Positions 12,098 through 23,995 are shown, numbered from the stretch's first letter. The stretch is DNA of 64,000 nt from Daphnia carinata (GCF_022539665.2 NC_081333.1:5392971-5456970), one strand, 5' to 3'. The notes: generated by a model from the sequence alone, not told the origin. Numbers and translations: made by a program.

Positions 12098-14015
12098 ATG
12101 GAAGAAGATTGGAATATCGACAAGCACAGGTAGCCTTTCATTTCAGAATTGGTACATAAAAACCTTAACATATGATTCCATAACATATATGTGCCAATAG
12201 AAACAAATTTGAACTTGATGAGCAATGGGAGCTGAAAAGAAAATTCATGGAAACACACAAGCATCGGTTTTCAAAAGAACGTGTGATATGTCTTGCCCAG
12301 GTTCTTGTCAACATGGAATTTTTGGGAGCAAAGTATTATATTTTTGACATTCCACTAAAACAGCAAAATTTTTTAGCGATCTTAATAATTCAAGATACCC
12401 CATTGAAATTACAAATACTGTTATGGAACTATCAAAAAATATTGTAGAAGGCTTTAGAAAAAACCAAAAAGCAAGACTTCAAAGGACATTTGTAGAAGCC
12501 TCTGAGGCAGCTAGTTTGAAAGTTAAAGGTCAGTATGTTTTATATTGTTTATTCCTAGAGAAGCTGTGGTTTCTTAAGAAGGGACAATTTGCTTATTACA
12601 ATTTTGTTATAGATTGTTTTGTTTATTAAAATTTTTATTTTTCTAGAAACCCTCGCCAACCCAAAGCTTTTTTCAGAAAATGTTGAAAATGATGAATGTG
12701 TGATAACTGGGAATAGTTCACCAATTTACACAGAACGAGAAGTGTTTGTTCAATCAGCTTCCAAGAAACTGGCATGGGACAAAGGCAAAAATAAAAATTT
12801 AATCATTAATTTGTGTTACCTTTTCTTACCTGTTTAACTCTATCTTACACAACAGATAAGGACACAGGACCCAGAATACCAAATTTTGTATTAATTATGA
12901 CAAACATTCAAAGGCAAAATATCACAGAACATGCCAACAACAGAACTAACTCGGCACCAAGTTATCGGGAAATAATTGAAACGTCGGCTCGTTTATCCTC
13001 AGTTGAGCTTAAACTCAGCAATATTTTTTTTACGAATCAAGGAAAGTGGTAAATATTTACTTTTATTGGCACTTGCTAATTCCTGATTTTAATATGGTGA
13101 ATGTTGTGTCGTATTAAAGGCAAACAGTGCTTCATCTAGGTGGCAGAGAGATCGTATCTTCGCTACACGAAAACAAAAAGATGTCAGAGAGAGGCGTCTG
13201 CGAACTGGCGTTTCCTATTTTGGAAAGAAAACACTATCAGCTGGTCATTATCGATCAAATCTGCATTTCTATCGACCACTTCATAAAATTGGAGGAAGAC
13301 ATCAGGCAAGCCCGTGCTGAAAACTCAGTGAGAACTACCATAACGAAGGACGTCATGCAAAGAAAACATAACTGGACATCCGATTTATCCACTAATAGCG
13401 CCTTCGTGGTCTTGTCGAAAGAAGAAAGTATTGTACCGCAACCACTTAACTCTGCCGTTGCCATGAAAATGATGAAGAAGATGGGGTGGGCTGAGGGAAC
13501 CGGACTTGGGGCACGGAAACAAGGGATTTTGGAACCTATAAAGTAGTAACCGTTCTTTAAGCATAAAAACATATGTTTTAAAATAAATTTTTGGTTTTTT
13601 TTAGAGGTGATGTGATTGTCGATAGAAAAGGCGTTGGGTATCATGGCTCTGGAGGCAAAGATTCATTCGACAAGATAATTCGTCGTTATCTAAGCAATTA
13701 TGTGAACAGTTCTTCTTTGCACACCATAATTTTTTCCAGCGAGTTTTCTACTAACCAAAGAAAAACAATTCATTTGTAATTTTTTAAAAATTAAAGGTAT
13801 CTACATTTTAACACATCTGTTCCTAATACCTCTTTAGAATTGCCCGTAAAATGGGATTGTATTCGTTAAGTACTGGAAAAGAACCTAATCGCCAACTGAC
13901 CGTCCGCCGATCAGTTAGAAAACGGCCTCTCGTCGAACTACTCAATGAGTTGATAGATTCTCAAGGAGAAGATCCTCTTTTGGAAAAAATGAATACCATC
14001 CCTCCAACGGAATAG
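12098..14015 (+). CDS. NKRF: NKRF-like protein: XTBD + G-patch + R3H, eight exons
   Basis: Predicted exons: 12098-12129, 12201-12332, 12377-12528, 12647-12784, 12856-13048, 13120-13542, 13605-13775 and 13838-14015. Together they are 1419 nt, exactly 472 codons plus TAG, with no internal stop. Exons 2-3 encode an XRN2-binding (XTBD) domain, with the WELKRKF, RVICLAQV, NMEFLGA and RYPIEITNTVMELSK blocks. Exon 6 ends in a G-patch (MKKMGWAEGTGLGARKQG). Exons 7-8 form an R3H-like nucleic-acid-binding domain (SFDKIIRRYL, IHLIARKMGLYSLS). This order is that of NKRF, a nucleolar partner of the 5'-3' exonuclease XRN2 in rRNA processing and transcription control. The start ATG has a good context (GCCATGG). 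Intron 4 requires a GC donor at 12785. This is the only gene in the window that looks functional. Confidence 0.85.
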
Positions 14016-14445
14016 GTGCGGCAACAACTCATCGGTGTGGCTCTCGATGGAAGGATTTGTATTTTATTTTACAAGGATTTTGTGTAAATTTGCTTTTTCA
14101 AACTTGCAGTCGTTATGCCCCACAAGTGTGGCCATTTTCATTTGGCAAATTTTTTAAAGATTTGGTTGGTCTCACCGTAGCACAATACAGAATGGATAGT
14201 AGAAAGCATATGACATAATGGCCTATCACTCATATACGTTAAGCCATATTTGCCTGAAATGACTAGCACGCGTCGCAAAGTTACCAATTGTACCTTTCTT
14301 TCTAGCCCTAGCAAATACAAGCGATTTTTCAAAACCTATCAGTGCTAATATCCTCAGGGCCAGCAACATAATTTCTTTTGGTTAACAAAACGTGTTATAA
14401 TGGGAAACACTTTTATTGATGACACAAAAGAAAGTTGTATGATTG
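14016..14445. other. Intergenic sequence between NKRF-like and NOSIP-like copy B
   Basis: About 430 bp with no recognisable coding content. It must hold the 3' UTR of the NKRF-like gene, and the NOSIP-like copy converges on it from the other strand. I saw no clear AATAAA close to the NKRF stop codon. Confidence 0.5.
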
Positions 14446-15735
14446 ATTGAAAAACCTGATTAGCTTGAAGAATTTTTTAGACAAAACTATGCCATCAGGC
14501 TAGATCTAGCTACAGTAGCTTCGAGTTTGTCATTAACTCTTGCAAAACCAGTCCTGCCCTTTAAAACGGAAAGAAAAAAAAATTAAATTAAATTAGTGAT
14601 CCGAATGACTTTCGTGGAAGTTCTACAGAAAATTTTACGGATTCGAACAAACTATATTTACTCTCTTCAAAGGAATTACGTCCTTTTCTTCTAATTTTAA
14701 TCCTGTAAGATGGTTTACCATGTCCTTTTTGATGAGTTTTTCGAAACACTCTGTGGTAATAACATCATCGATAAAGTCATTTAAAAAAACTTCCAACAAA
14801 TCAGGAATTTTTAAAACACATTAAAAAGGAAAAGAGGAATAACTTACGTTGGTTTCAAAATGGTGCACGGCACCGAATTGCTAAAATAAATATCTGGCAT
14901 TGAAAAGTTCCCGTGATATAAATAAAACTGTTCACGCTGAATATGAATACGACACTTACCTCTGGTAATAAGGCACATATAGCGGACTTGGCGATTATGA
15001 GAGCTTTTCCGCGTTCGTCGTCATCCTTCGGGACCAGCGTAAGCTTTACGTCAATCAGATCCTTGATTTTTAACATTTTCCCACTGACTGGGCAATAAAT
15101 GTCTGTAGATGGTTTTGAAATCATTTTTGGTTTTTCATCAGGAATCATAGCTGGGACCCAAAAACTTGGCAAAGCCATTGCTTTATTTCCAGACATGTTT
15201 GACAGAATATCACTGCTAGTAGATGGGTTACTACTAGGTAAGCTATCACCTTTCACAATTGCTATAAATATTAAGTAACATCATTTTGAGTTGGAATTAG
15301 TTATAATTTTTGCAATGTCACCGATGAATTTCTCCATTTGGCTTCCATGGGCTGCGGCTTTTAGTTCATTTTTCTCACTCTCCTCACGCTTGTTTTGTCT
15401 TTCATATTCTTTCTGTTGTCTCCAGATTTTTTTTTTGGCAAGATAGTATTCTAAAATGGCTTCTTTGTCAAATAAATAGTCCATTATGACTATAACAAAA
15501 AACAAATGGCAATTTTATCACTTATGAAAGATAACATACAGCTTCAAATATACATCACAACAGGATTTCTACAGAGTAGCAGAGTAAGTGAACAGCAATC
15601 AAATTCTTTGATAGAATCCTTGCTGAATCTTTCCGAATGAGACCCGTATCCGGATGCTTTTGCATCTCTTTTCTTTTCGTGATAGATAGCCTATATATAC
15701 TTCCCTGCCATGGAATTTCTGGCATGTTGCGTCAT
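14446..15735 (-). pseudogene. NOSIP: NOSIP-like gene, copy B (near-complete but disabled)
   Basis: Exon 1 (15735-15559) starts with ATG and MTQHARN, then KRDAKASGYGSHS, and ends DCCSL..CRNPVV. Exon 2 (from 15489) encodes DYLFDKEAILEYYLAKKK. Exon 3 (15261-14960) encodes ALPSFWVP, KPSTDIYCPVSGKMLKIKDL and SAICALLPE. Then follow an SNSVPCTILKPT exon, a CFEKLIKKDMVNHLTGLKL exon and a terminal GRTGFARVNDKLEA exon. Order and spacing match NOSIP, a U-box-related nuclear/cytoplasmic protein. Disabling marks: TAG at codon 15 (15691-15693), TGA just before the likely exon 2 donor, and a phase clash into the SNSVPC exon. The TAG position was checked to be in phase with the ATG. It is probably a duplicated, recently dead copy; a functional copy may lie elsewhere. 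Confidence 0.8.
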
Positions 15736-15892
15736 ATTTACGGCCCTTGAAAATCTAAAAGAAATTCGACTTCAGATTTAATACAAATAACCACAACAAT
15801 ATAAAAATCGTAAAATCCTCTAATTAATGTTTATGTTTTTTTTTTGTTTTTTTTTGTGTTTTCTGCCGACGAAGCCGATTCGCAGTAGGAAT

Positions 15893-16962
15893 CAGAGATA
15901 AGGAGATGGGACACGGAATAGGGAAAGCCGAAATGACAGATTTCGGCACTCCATCTAGCGGCTAATTCCCTCCCTTTCTCATTAGCAGACGAATTCCCTG
16001 CAAGCAAGCATTGTTACAGGCGGCTGATTTGAAATGGTCACGGAGAGGTAGATAATGCACCAGATAATAACACACAAAGGAAAGTTTCATGACTAAAAGT
16101 AAACTCTCAATGAAATTAGTTTTAAAGATTGGTGTATAACATGATTTATCTAACTGGTTATGATTAAAAGTTTCTTCAGACATATTTTGACTGAATAATT
16201 TGATGTAAGATAAACATCTTATTTTGAAAATCTGCTAACAACAAATTTGACGAAGTAATTAACAATATTCGATTCCGCTTCATGCGGGTCTTGGGGTCCA
16301 TCCGCATCGATATGTGCGTATAAAACTATCGAATTAAATTTACTATTAGCTAATATATTACATTTCGCCGAGAAAAAAAGCCTGTATGGTATTCCAAATT
16401 AACAAAGCGGAACCAAAGTGGAGTGAGAACAAAACAGAAGTTTTTTAAGGCTTAAATCTAGGCATCCAATGTTTCAGTAAGATAATTAGTCGCAGGGCAT
16501 CGTTAGGAAACTTACAAAATGAAACTGGTTGATCACTTCTCTTCGAATTGCAGCTAACGGCACTACATTTGGAAGGCATTTGCACAAAGAGAAGAAGAAA
16601 ACACATCTAGAACTACTGTGAACAACTTGTAAACTGAGGCTGGGTATTTTGCAGGATAAAATTCGATAATTAGCTAACAGGTTCCCTGGAAGGTATTAGT
16701 AAGCCAAAAATTCCAGAAAATCGACCCTTTTTGATTCTCCGACTTCTCAACGCCTTCCGAATCACATAACTTTCGTTTGTGTGTTTTTCTCTGGCGAAAT
16801 GTCCGACTTTCCTTGCCCGTATTCAAATTAGCCGCCTGTCACATTGGTTCCTTGCAGGGAATTCGTCTGCTAATGATAAAGGGAGGGAATTGTTCGCTAG
16901 ATGGCGCCCCAAAATGTGTCATGGCGGCTTTAACACGGTCGTGTCCCATCTCCTTATCTCTG
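15893..16962. mobile_element. hAT-type MITE 1 (1070 bp)
   Basis: Ends are inverted repeats CAGAGATAAGGAGATGGGAC and its complement. The element is flanked by the exact 8-bp direct repeat GTAGGAAT at 15885-15892 and 16963-16970. Eight-base duplications and CAGAG-type termini are characteristic of hAT transposons. No transposase frame is present. It lies in the 3' UTR of the LINE, between the ORF2 stop and the A-rich tail, so it is younger than the LINE. It is related to the shorter copy at 43198-43740. Confidence 0.9.
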
Positions 16963-17070
16963 GTAGGAATCGGGTGTTACAGAAATTTTGGACTAGTATC
17001 CATTGCCACCATCAGGTTGTATCAGATCGTTGTCAAACTAGTCGTATAAGTTGTGCATAGTGGATGTTGT

Positions 17071-19600
17071 TTAGACTTCGAGGTACAGTTTGGATTGGAG
17101 AAGAAAGTTGGCAAGGTGATCTCGGATGAGGAGCTGCGAGCCTTTGTTGATTTGTTGGCTTAGGCCAAGAATATTGATTGTGTTCCAGGTAAGATTTAGT
17201 TGTGAGAGAAGTTGTTTAAGAGGAGTGTAGTATGTGGAGAGATGTTCGCAGGCTGTGAGGACATGGTCTACATTTTCGATTTCAGGGCAGCCATGGCGAC
17301 AGTGGGGCTGTGTGTTCATATCAAATTTGCTTATATGGGCATTTAGCCTGTTGTGCAGGCCTACGCCTAAGAATTTGGCGCTCGGCTGATGGAATTCTTC
17401 GGCAGTGAATGAAGAGGAGTGGAGGCTGGGGGATGCTATGTGATCTAGAGAGCACCAATATGGTGGATTTTTCTGGGAGGAAATCTAAACCCCACTTCTT
17501 ACCCCATCTGTGCAACTTATCCAGGTAAGGTTGTAGTTTATCTTCTGCCATTGTAGCGTTTTTAGCTTGCATGTAGATTGCGACATCATCAGCGTAGTGG
17601 AGGGTGGTAACTTTGGGTGGGGGAGGGGTAGGTCACTCATCATAACGTTGAATAGTGTTGGGCTAAGTATAGCTCCTTGGGGGACCCCTGCGACGAGATG
17701 GCCTATGTCTGAAAGGTTATTCCCTACTCTCACTCGCCCATTTCTATCTGTGAGGAAGGATTGGATCCAGCTGAGGATAGATCCTCTTACTTGCATCTTG
17801 GGGAGTTTGAAGATGACACCATCGCATTGGGTGCGGTCAAAAGCCTTGGCAATGTCGAGGAATACCGCATATGTGGAGAGTCAGTTTGCTAAAGTCAGTT
17901 TTAGTGTCATTTCAAGAGTTAGAATGTGATCCAAGGTGCTACTGCCAGGACGAAAACCGGCTTGCGATGGCTGCAAGTGGCTGTTTTCTTCGAGATGCCA
18001 GACCAGCCGGTTCTTAATGACTCTTTCCATTGTTTTCCCTAGACATGAAGTGGTGGATATGGGGCGAAAGGACGCTGGGTCTTCTGCATTTTTGTTGGGT
18101 TTGAGGATCGGGATTATTAGGGCTTCTTTCCAGTTATTTGGGGTAGAGCCGTTTGCGAGGAGAGCGTTGAATGGGTGGCGAAGCATCTTACGGTTGTCGT
18201 ATGTGAGGTTAGACAGCATTTTATTATGCGCGAGGTCTCTCTCTTTGAGTTACTTTTGCGTCTATTAAGGGCTTGTGTTATTTCACCTTGTGTAATGGGG
18301 GAGTTGAGAGCGCTGAGGCCTGGCGACGCGACGGCTGTCCTTATGGCTTCTTTTATGTTAGCTTGTTCTTGGGCGGTTATTGGAGTTGTCTGTGAAAGTT
18401 TTTAGGAATATATTAGCTTTTTCTCCGGGTTCGTTTATTAAGTCCCATCTGTCAGGCGGAGTGGATGCCCGTTTGCGGAAGAGGTGTGACCACGGCCGGT
18501 CATCGCTTTGGCAAATGCCCACATGGTATGTTGGTCTCTGTGTGAGCCAAGGCTGGTGATGAATGTTTGCCATGATTGTTTCTTGGCATTGATTAAGGTT
18601 TTTCTTTTTTTAAACTCAGCTTTTTTTCCAGGCGATCTTTTTGTTTTCCGAGAAGGGGGCTGAGCGCCATTCAGACGGGCCTTCCTGGTAGTACGCATAT
18701 GGTTATCGCAGTCTTTATTCCACCATGGCTTGCTTGGTTCTGGTGTGATGCGATGTGTAGGGGAACTCAGCTTGAATAATGTGTGACTGGTATCCAATAG
18801 GGCATCATTGAATAGCTTCTATGTTTCGACTGGTTTAGTCTTTTCAATGTAATGTTTGTTGAGGAGAAATTTATATATGTGTTCATTCCAGTCAGTCCAT
18901 AGCTCATCGCGGAAAATCCATCTAGGTGGGGGGACAGTTTTTTCTCGGGGGATAATTTTTGTTTCCATGATGACCGGGAAATGGTCACTGCCAAGGTATG
19001 GGCCTAGTGAGATGGTGGAGTCGCAAGCGATGGAGAAGGAGCAGCATGTAAGGTCGATTGTTGATGTTTTCCCGGTAGTAGGGTTTATGTAAGTTCCCAG
19101 TGAGTAGGGGGTAATTAGAGCAATGTCTGGGGCTTATATTACGGCACTATAAATAGATTTTCCACTTCTGTTTGAGTTAGACAAATGACTCCATAGCTTA
19201 TGGTGGCCGTTAAAGTCCCCCCCCCCCCAAGTATTTGGTTGTTTTTGCGATCAAGTAGCGGCAGAATTTCTTCTTAGGGGCAGTCACCCGAGGGGCAATA
19301 TGCGGAAATTATGTCGATCGCCTTGTTGTTGGAAGTGCTAATAGTGATGCCTACCGTTTCGAGCTTAGGGCTATTTGTGAGAGTCAAAGGGGCATGTGGG
19401 AGAGAGTGATGTACTAGTATGGCAACTCCACCGCCAGGCCGTCCAGTTCGATTTTTTAGGATAATGTTATAGAAGCGGAATTTAATAGAAAAGGTGTTCT
19501 TCCAGAAGGTTTCGCAAAGAAGTACGACGGAAGATTTTTGTGAACTAAAAAAATAGCGAAATTCTTCTAAGCGGGACCTTGTGAGGCCACGCGCGGGCGT
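17071..19600 (-). pseudogene. LINE ORF2 (endonuclease, reverse transcriptase), decayed
   Basis: The frame begins in ARGLTRSRLEEF at the broken N-terminus and shows the endonuclease blocks LLCETFW, GRPGGGVAILV and DIISAYCPSGDCP. A linker with the PWWNKDC motif (near 18730) precedes the reverse transcriptase blocks IIPILKPNKNAEDPASFRPI, QAGFRPGSSTLDH, AGVPQGAILSP and HYADDVAIY (catalytic YADD near 17580). The C-terminus has a zinc-binding-like CRHGC..NVDHVLTAC. The frame is broken several times by frameshifts. After the YADD region the sequence passes rapidly into the C-terminal domain, so the thumb and any RNase H part seem deleted. It is not functional. Confidence 0.85.
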
Positions 19601-20119
19601 GTGGACGTTTGCCCCCTTTGACAAATGCCCCCGTCGGGGATAGACGATTGCCCCCATGCAATAACAGTGGCCCCCCGACTGTTGCCTCCTAACTTTAAAA
19701 CAACAAATGCCCCCTCTAAGCTTTGATCAATAGCCCCCTTTTATGTAAGGTGCTAGATGCAAATGCCACGCTAGTTTCCGGTATTTGCATTGGATTATTT
19801 CTTCTATTGAAATTGCAGGTAAGAATCTGTTTATTTATTTGTTTTCACAGATTTTTCCTGCAACTTAAAAATTGCTTACGATTTGCCTTTCCTAGTTAAC
19901 TGCCAAAAATGTCGGCAGAGGAAAAAGACAAGCAAAGCGATTGTGATCGTTCTCCAGAGACCTGTTTCCGCTTTATCTCCGTTTGATTTTTGCCGTATGG
20001 CGCAAAAAGAGGTAAGGTTTGAAAAGTATATATACTTACTAAAAAGGCAAAAATACAATTTAGTCTTCTTTTACAGTCCTAGTGCATCTTCTCGTTTCTA
20101 CCTCTTGCGTTAAACCAAA

Positions 20120-20449
20120 ATGATTTTTGAAGAAGACGAGCATCCTATTGTAGAACCAGTTAAAGGGGTGAAGTATAACGGAACTCGTTACAATTCCAAA
20201 AAAGGCTTCGTTTACCACTTGCAGAAGAGGACGTAAGAAGAATTTTATTTATAAAAATGAAACCATTAAAAAATTCACTATGTTTTATTTCTATTTTTTT
20301 TGCAGAGCGTATTCCATCATTTACCACTGCAAAAACCATAAAAAAGCAAATGGTGGTTGCAACGCCCGGATTAAGTCTGACATGGAATCTGGACTGTTTT
20401 TCAGGCAGGAAGACAAGCACCACAATCATCCCCCAGAAGCAGAAGAACA
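20120..20449 (+). pseudogene. MULE transposase, N-terminal FLYWCH exons
   Basis: The start ATG is at 20120-20122. Exon 1 (20120-20232) and exon 2 (20306-20449) join to read a FLYWCH-type zinc finger. It has YNGTRYNSKKGFVYHLQK, then YHCKNHKKANGGCNARI, and the closing HHNHPPEAEEQ with the HxH zinc ligands. FLYWCH domains commonly precede MULE-type DDE domains in animal transposases and bind DNA. The gene is cut immediately after EEQ by the 20450-26650 element and resumes at 26650 in LLAVDNACVDN, which continues the same frame when the insert is removed. Confidence 0.8.
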
Positions 20450-20859
20450 GCCCCACATAGCACAATTCGGTCCCACGGACATCCGTGGTATATCCTAGTT
20501 GGATAACGGTGACATCTTACGGACATCCGTGGAACTGCCTGACCCCCGAGTTGGATGTCCTTCGGATCTCGACTGAATATTGGAAGACCTCCCGGGAATA
20601 TGCCGATTGATATCCGAGGGACGTCCTGTTGGGCGGGAAAAGGACATGCTCTGAACATGTGAGAATTTTGGTAATACCTTTCTTTATGCATTCCTGGCTA
20701 CAGCAAAAAATGAATAATAAATAACATAACACAAATATTGGTGAGAAATTTCTTTGTATTCACATTTGCCGCAACATACAACACGTAACTGTCAAGTTTA
20801 GAAGACAAATAAGAAAAACTGATCTTAAATTAAACCCCCCTTATATTATTATTTTTTTC

Positions 20860-22431
20860 CTTATCCTTACAATGGCGCAGCAAAGCTTGGATCACCTTGA
20901 TGGCATCTTGCTCGGTAATGATTGGTTGAGTCCTTTTCGCGGCCACTATAATTGAAAATATTACATACTATTAGAATTAATTACTTTAATTTTTCATACT
21001 TATAATGGATTTTCCGACATTCGTATCGGAGAGGCACTCGTTTCCTCTCTGTCCGAACCAACTGAAGTGCCTCCCAACATCCTTTGTGAATAAGCGCCGT
21101 GTAATAAGGCGAACGATGGTTTTGCGTCGTGACCACTAATCCCGATAAGATGATTGTTCTAAAACATAAATTTGAAATAATTAAACGAACGTATTAATAA
21201 GTATTAGAAAAAAACTTACCAAGCATTTTTTAATCCAAGGTTTTTTCAGTTCTTCGTTAAAATTCTTAAAATCCTCCATTGTGGTGAGAGGAAGAGATTC
21301 CAAAAATTCTTCGTTTTGATCGTTTTCCACATCCTTTTGTTTGATAGCCGACTCGATGTTATTGAGTCGGTCAAGCACGGCGATTCCTAGAGAGCTTTGG
21401 TCTCGTAATTCATGGGAAAGAGACACTATCCCTCGATGTAAAAATTCATCGGGAGATTCTTCATTACAAAAAAATGGCTTTTAAGTAAAAGACGGAAATA
21501 AAAAAAAAAAACACATACCAACGTGACGTTTAGAAATTCTGTGGCGTCTGTTGTTTGCTCCATTTCCAGTCGGCACCAACAAGGGGCTGTTTGTCAAATT
21601 GTCTGATGAATTATCATCTCCCCTGTAGCCTACATAATAAACAACAAAACAAAAATTGAAATCCCAAAATAAAAACATAATGTTAAAGTTAGAATAGTTA
21701 ATATTACCTTTTTTCTTTCTCAACTCTTTTTCGTGGCTGCTATAGAAATTCTGGTCATTACCATCAATTACTAAAGGTGGAAACTCGCGTAATGAGGATG
21801 CAGATCGACGAACTGGTGTGCCTTATTTAAAAAAAAAAATAAGTCTAAGACTGAAGAGGAATTGGTAGGAATATGGATTAAAAAGATTATTTGTTTTCTC
21901 TGTTATGTGAATTTGATTTTTTAATTACCTATAGAAGCCGAAAGAGACAATGAAGATGGAGGAGGAGGAGGTGGTGGGGACTCGTCTTCCGACTCATCAC
22001 TCAACATTTGAACGGAAGTTTTTTTCAATGAGGGTTTTGTTCGGGCTAAACAGCTGTTATCAAAAATGTGTTTAGCTTTCCTGGCGCTCCTACTGCGTTT
22101 TTCCTTCTCCGAATCCGTAGTCAAAATCTCTTCCATTTCTAAGGCCTTTTTCTCGTTACGCCGTGCTTCTTGATACGTATCTAAAGGACAGATTACGTTG
22201 ACAAAATCAATACTAATTGAAAAAAGGATCGCTATGTAATCAGAACAGATAACCCATACCAAAGCCTTTTCTAACACGGGCAGGGTGCTTTTCCCATTTC
22301 TCCCTATCTGGCTCGTATCCTAACTCAATGAACTTGGTTAAGTCCTTGCATTTTGGAGGCCACCAACAAACTTCGCCGTCAAACCACGATATGGGCACCG
22401 TTGTAACCCATGGTTCTTTGGTGCCTTCCAA
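20860..22431 (-). pseudogene. DUF4806-like transposon-associated gene (one frameshift)
   Basis: A multi-exon minus-strand gene. The first exon (about 22431-22258) encodes VTTVPISWFDGEVCWWPPKC followed by EPDREKWEKHPARV, the N-terminal block usual in DUF4806 proteins. The second (about 22183-21930) starts TYQEARRNEKKALEMEE, is charged, and ends in a poly-Pro/Ser tract. Exons near 21820-21755 and 21630-21525 follow. The DUF4806 core (LESLPLTTMEDFKNFNEEL, about 21460-21215) continues in 21160-20990 as IVRLITRRLFTKDVGRHFSW and NVGKSII. A final exon (about 20945-20860) encodes EQDAIKVIQALL. The exon at 21160-20990 needs a one-base shift between HDAK and IVRL. DUF4806 proteins are of unknown function and are often seen in transposon-rich loci. 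Exon borders are approximate. Confidence 0.65.
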
Positions 22432-22689
22432 AATAAGGAACTTCCCCTACAAAAACAAGCATTTGCATTTGGACTGAAAAAAACTAGACTACGATTGATA
22501 TGTAAGCCTTCTTGTAACATTTAGAACATACGTTTGTAATCGAATACAAACTTCTGAATTAATCAAGTGAAAAGGAAATCCCGCAAATGTACTAGCACTA
22601 TATGGTCGATAAGGGGAATTCATTTTAATATAAAACGATTTTATATTAAAAAATTCTAACAAAAGCTTGGTACTGAAGGAAAGCATCGA

Positions 22690-23500
22690 TAATATACGGA
22701 AGTATTAAAAACAACAAAATGCCTAACTGTGAAAAGGAAAAAAAACAATAATCAATTGGAAAAAGAAAAGAAATAACCAAAGCGTTAAAGCGGCCCGACG
22801 AAGCCGTTTAAAGAATGGTTTGAAAAAATACCCCAATCAACACCCACGAAAAAAGAAACAAAAAAATTAATTTCGCATAAGGGGGAATAAATTGCCACAA
22901 AGAGTTGTAAGGGAATAGCAATTTGAAGCGGATTGAAGAAAAAGAAGAAAAGTCGCTTGAAAAAACACGGTGAGAACACCCGCAAAAAAGAGAAAAGAAA
23001 ATGATTAACTGATCTTGCATAAGCAAAGATCAATTGCCAAAATGATAATAAACGGCAAAGATATGAAGCCGTCGGAAAAAGTTTCAAAAATGTGAAAACG
23101 AAAAGAAAAGGAAAGAAAAAAAATTAATCTAATCACGCAAAAGCAAAATCATTTGCCAAAAGAGTGATCAAAAACGGAAAAGCTTTTCAAGCGCCATAAA
23201 AAACGGTTAAAAATTTCGTTGTTAAAAGCGCCCTACCAGCACTCGCGAAAAAAAAAAAGAAATTTAAGTAAAGAAAAAGGACAAAAAAAATGAAGAAAGA
23301 ACTAAAGCATTAGAACGGCATGAGGAAACAGTTTTAAAAATTGCCAGGCAAAGCCCCCTGCCAAAATCAACAAAGAAGAAAAAGAAAAGAAAAAATTTAG
23401 TTAATAAGACGTAAAAAAAGTCCAGCTGAAAAACCATAAAAAGAATGAACAAAAGCATTAAGTTGTGTGAAAAAAGAAGATAGAAAATAGCATTTGAAAA
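22690..23500. repeat. Degenerate A-rich tandem repeats
   Basis: The sequence repeats a loose 150-200-bp pattern. A GC-bearing phrase such as AAGCCGTTTAAAG or AAGCGCC is followed by CACCCGCAAAAAAGAGAAA-like and TTAATCT..CGCAAAAGCAAA-like blocks. Divergence between units is high and exact borders cannot be set by eye. It lies within the 20450-26650 element. Confidence 0.5.
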
Positions 23501-23848
23501 AGTAGCACACATATAATTTACATATATAATTAAATAACTACCGCAATTATTTCTAATCTTAGTCGGCCTATGTCCCGACTAAGATATTCATCTAACTGAA
23601 GGTCCACTGACCATGGCCAGACAATTGGTTTCACGACGACACTGTGAAACCAATCCCGATACCTGTGCCCATTGAGGTGACAAGTCTCAATGCCCTTAAA
23701 CTTATAGTAACAATGCCAGCACTCGAACCGTTGCCTATCCGTTCCGAGCCTGATACACTGTGTCTGGGATCGGCCCAGCACTAGTAAAATGAATAATGAA
23801 CTTACGGTTTGAGATTCCATATGAATAATCCAAAATGTGAAGGGGCCT

Positions 23849-23995
23849 CAGTAGGAACAAAGGCGGGCAGCTAGGCAGGAACAGCGCGGGCAGCTAGGCA
23901 GGAACAGCGCGGGCAGCTAGGCAGGAACAGCGCGGGCCGCTGGGCAGGAACTGAACGGGCAGCCGGCCAGGAACAGGGGGGACCGCTGGACAGGA
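23849..23995. repeat. 23-bp minisatellite
   Basis: About six tandem units of a 23-bp motif (consensus GCAGGAACAGCGCGGGCAGC followed by TAG) become progressively more divergent to the right. The GC-rich array stands out against its AT-rich surroundings inside the 20450-26650 element. There is no spacer variation of the kind seen in a CRISPR array. Confidence 0.85.

Noticed and set aside
14855-15256. NOSIP copy B as a functional gene
   Set aside because: In-phase TAG at codon 15, TGA before the exon 2 donor and a phase clash downstream. Functional status would need read-level correction.
23530-23820. 96-codon minus-strand frame in the DUF4806 element
   Set aside because: Contains a few Cys/His (ECWHCYYKFKGIETC) that suggested a zinc finger, but it has no pattern I can name and no exon context. 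Left unannotated.
23849-23995. 23-bp repeats read as CRISPR or as regulatory operators
   Set aside because: Contiguous decaying minisatellite without spacers in a eukaryotic sequence.
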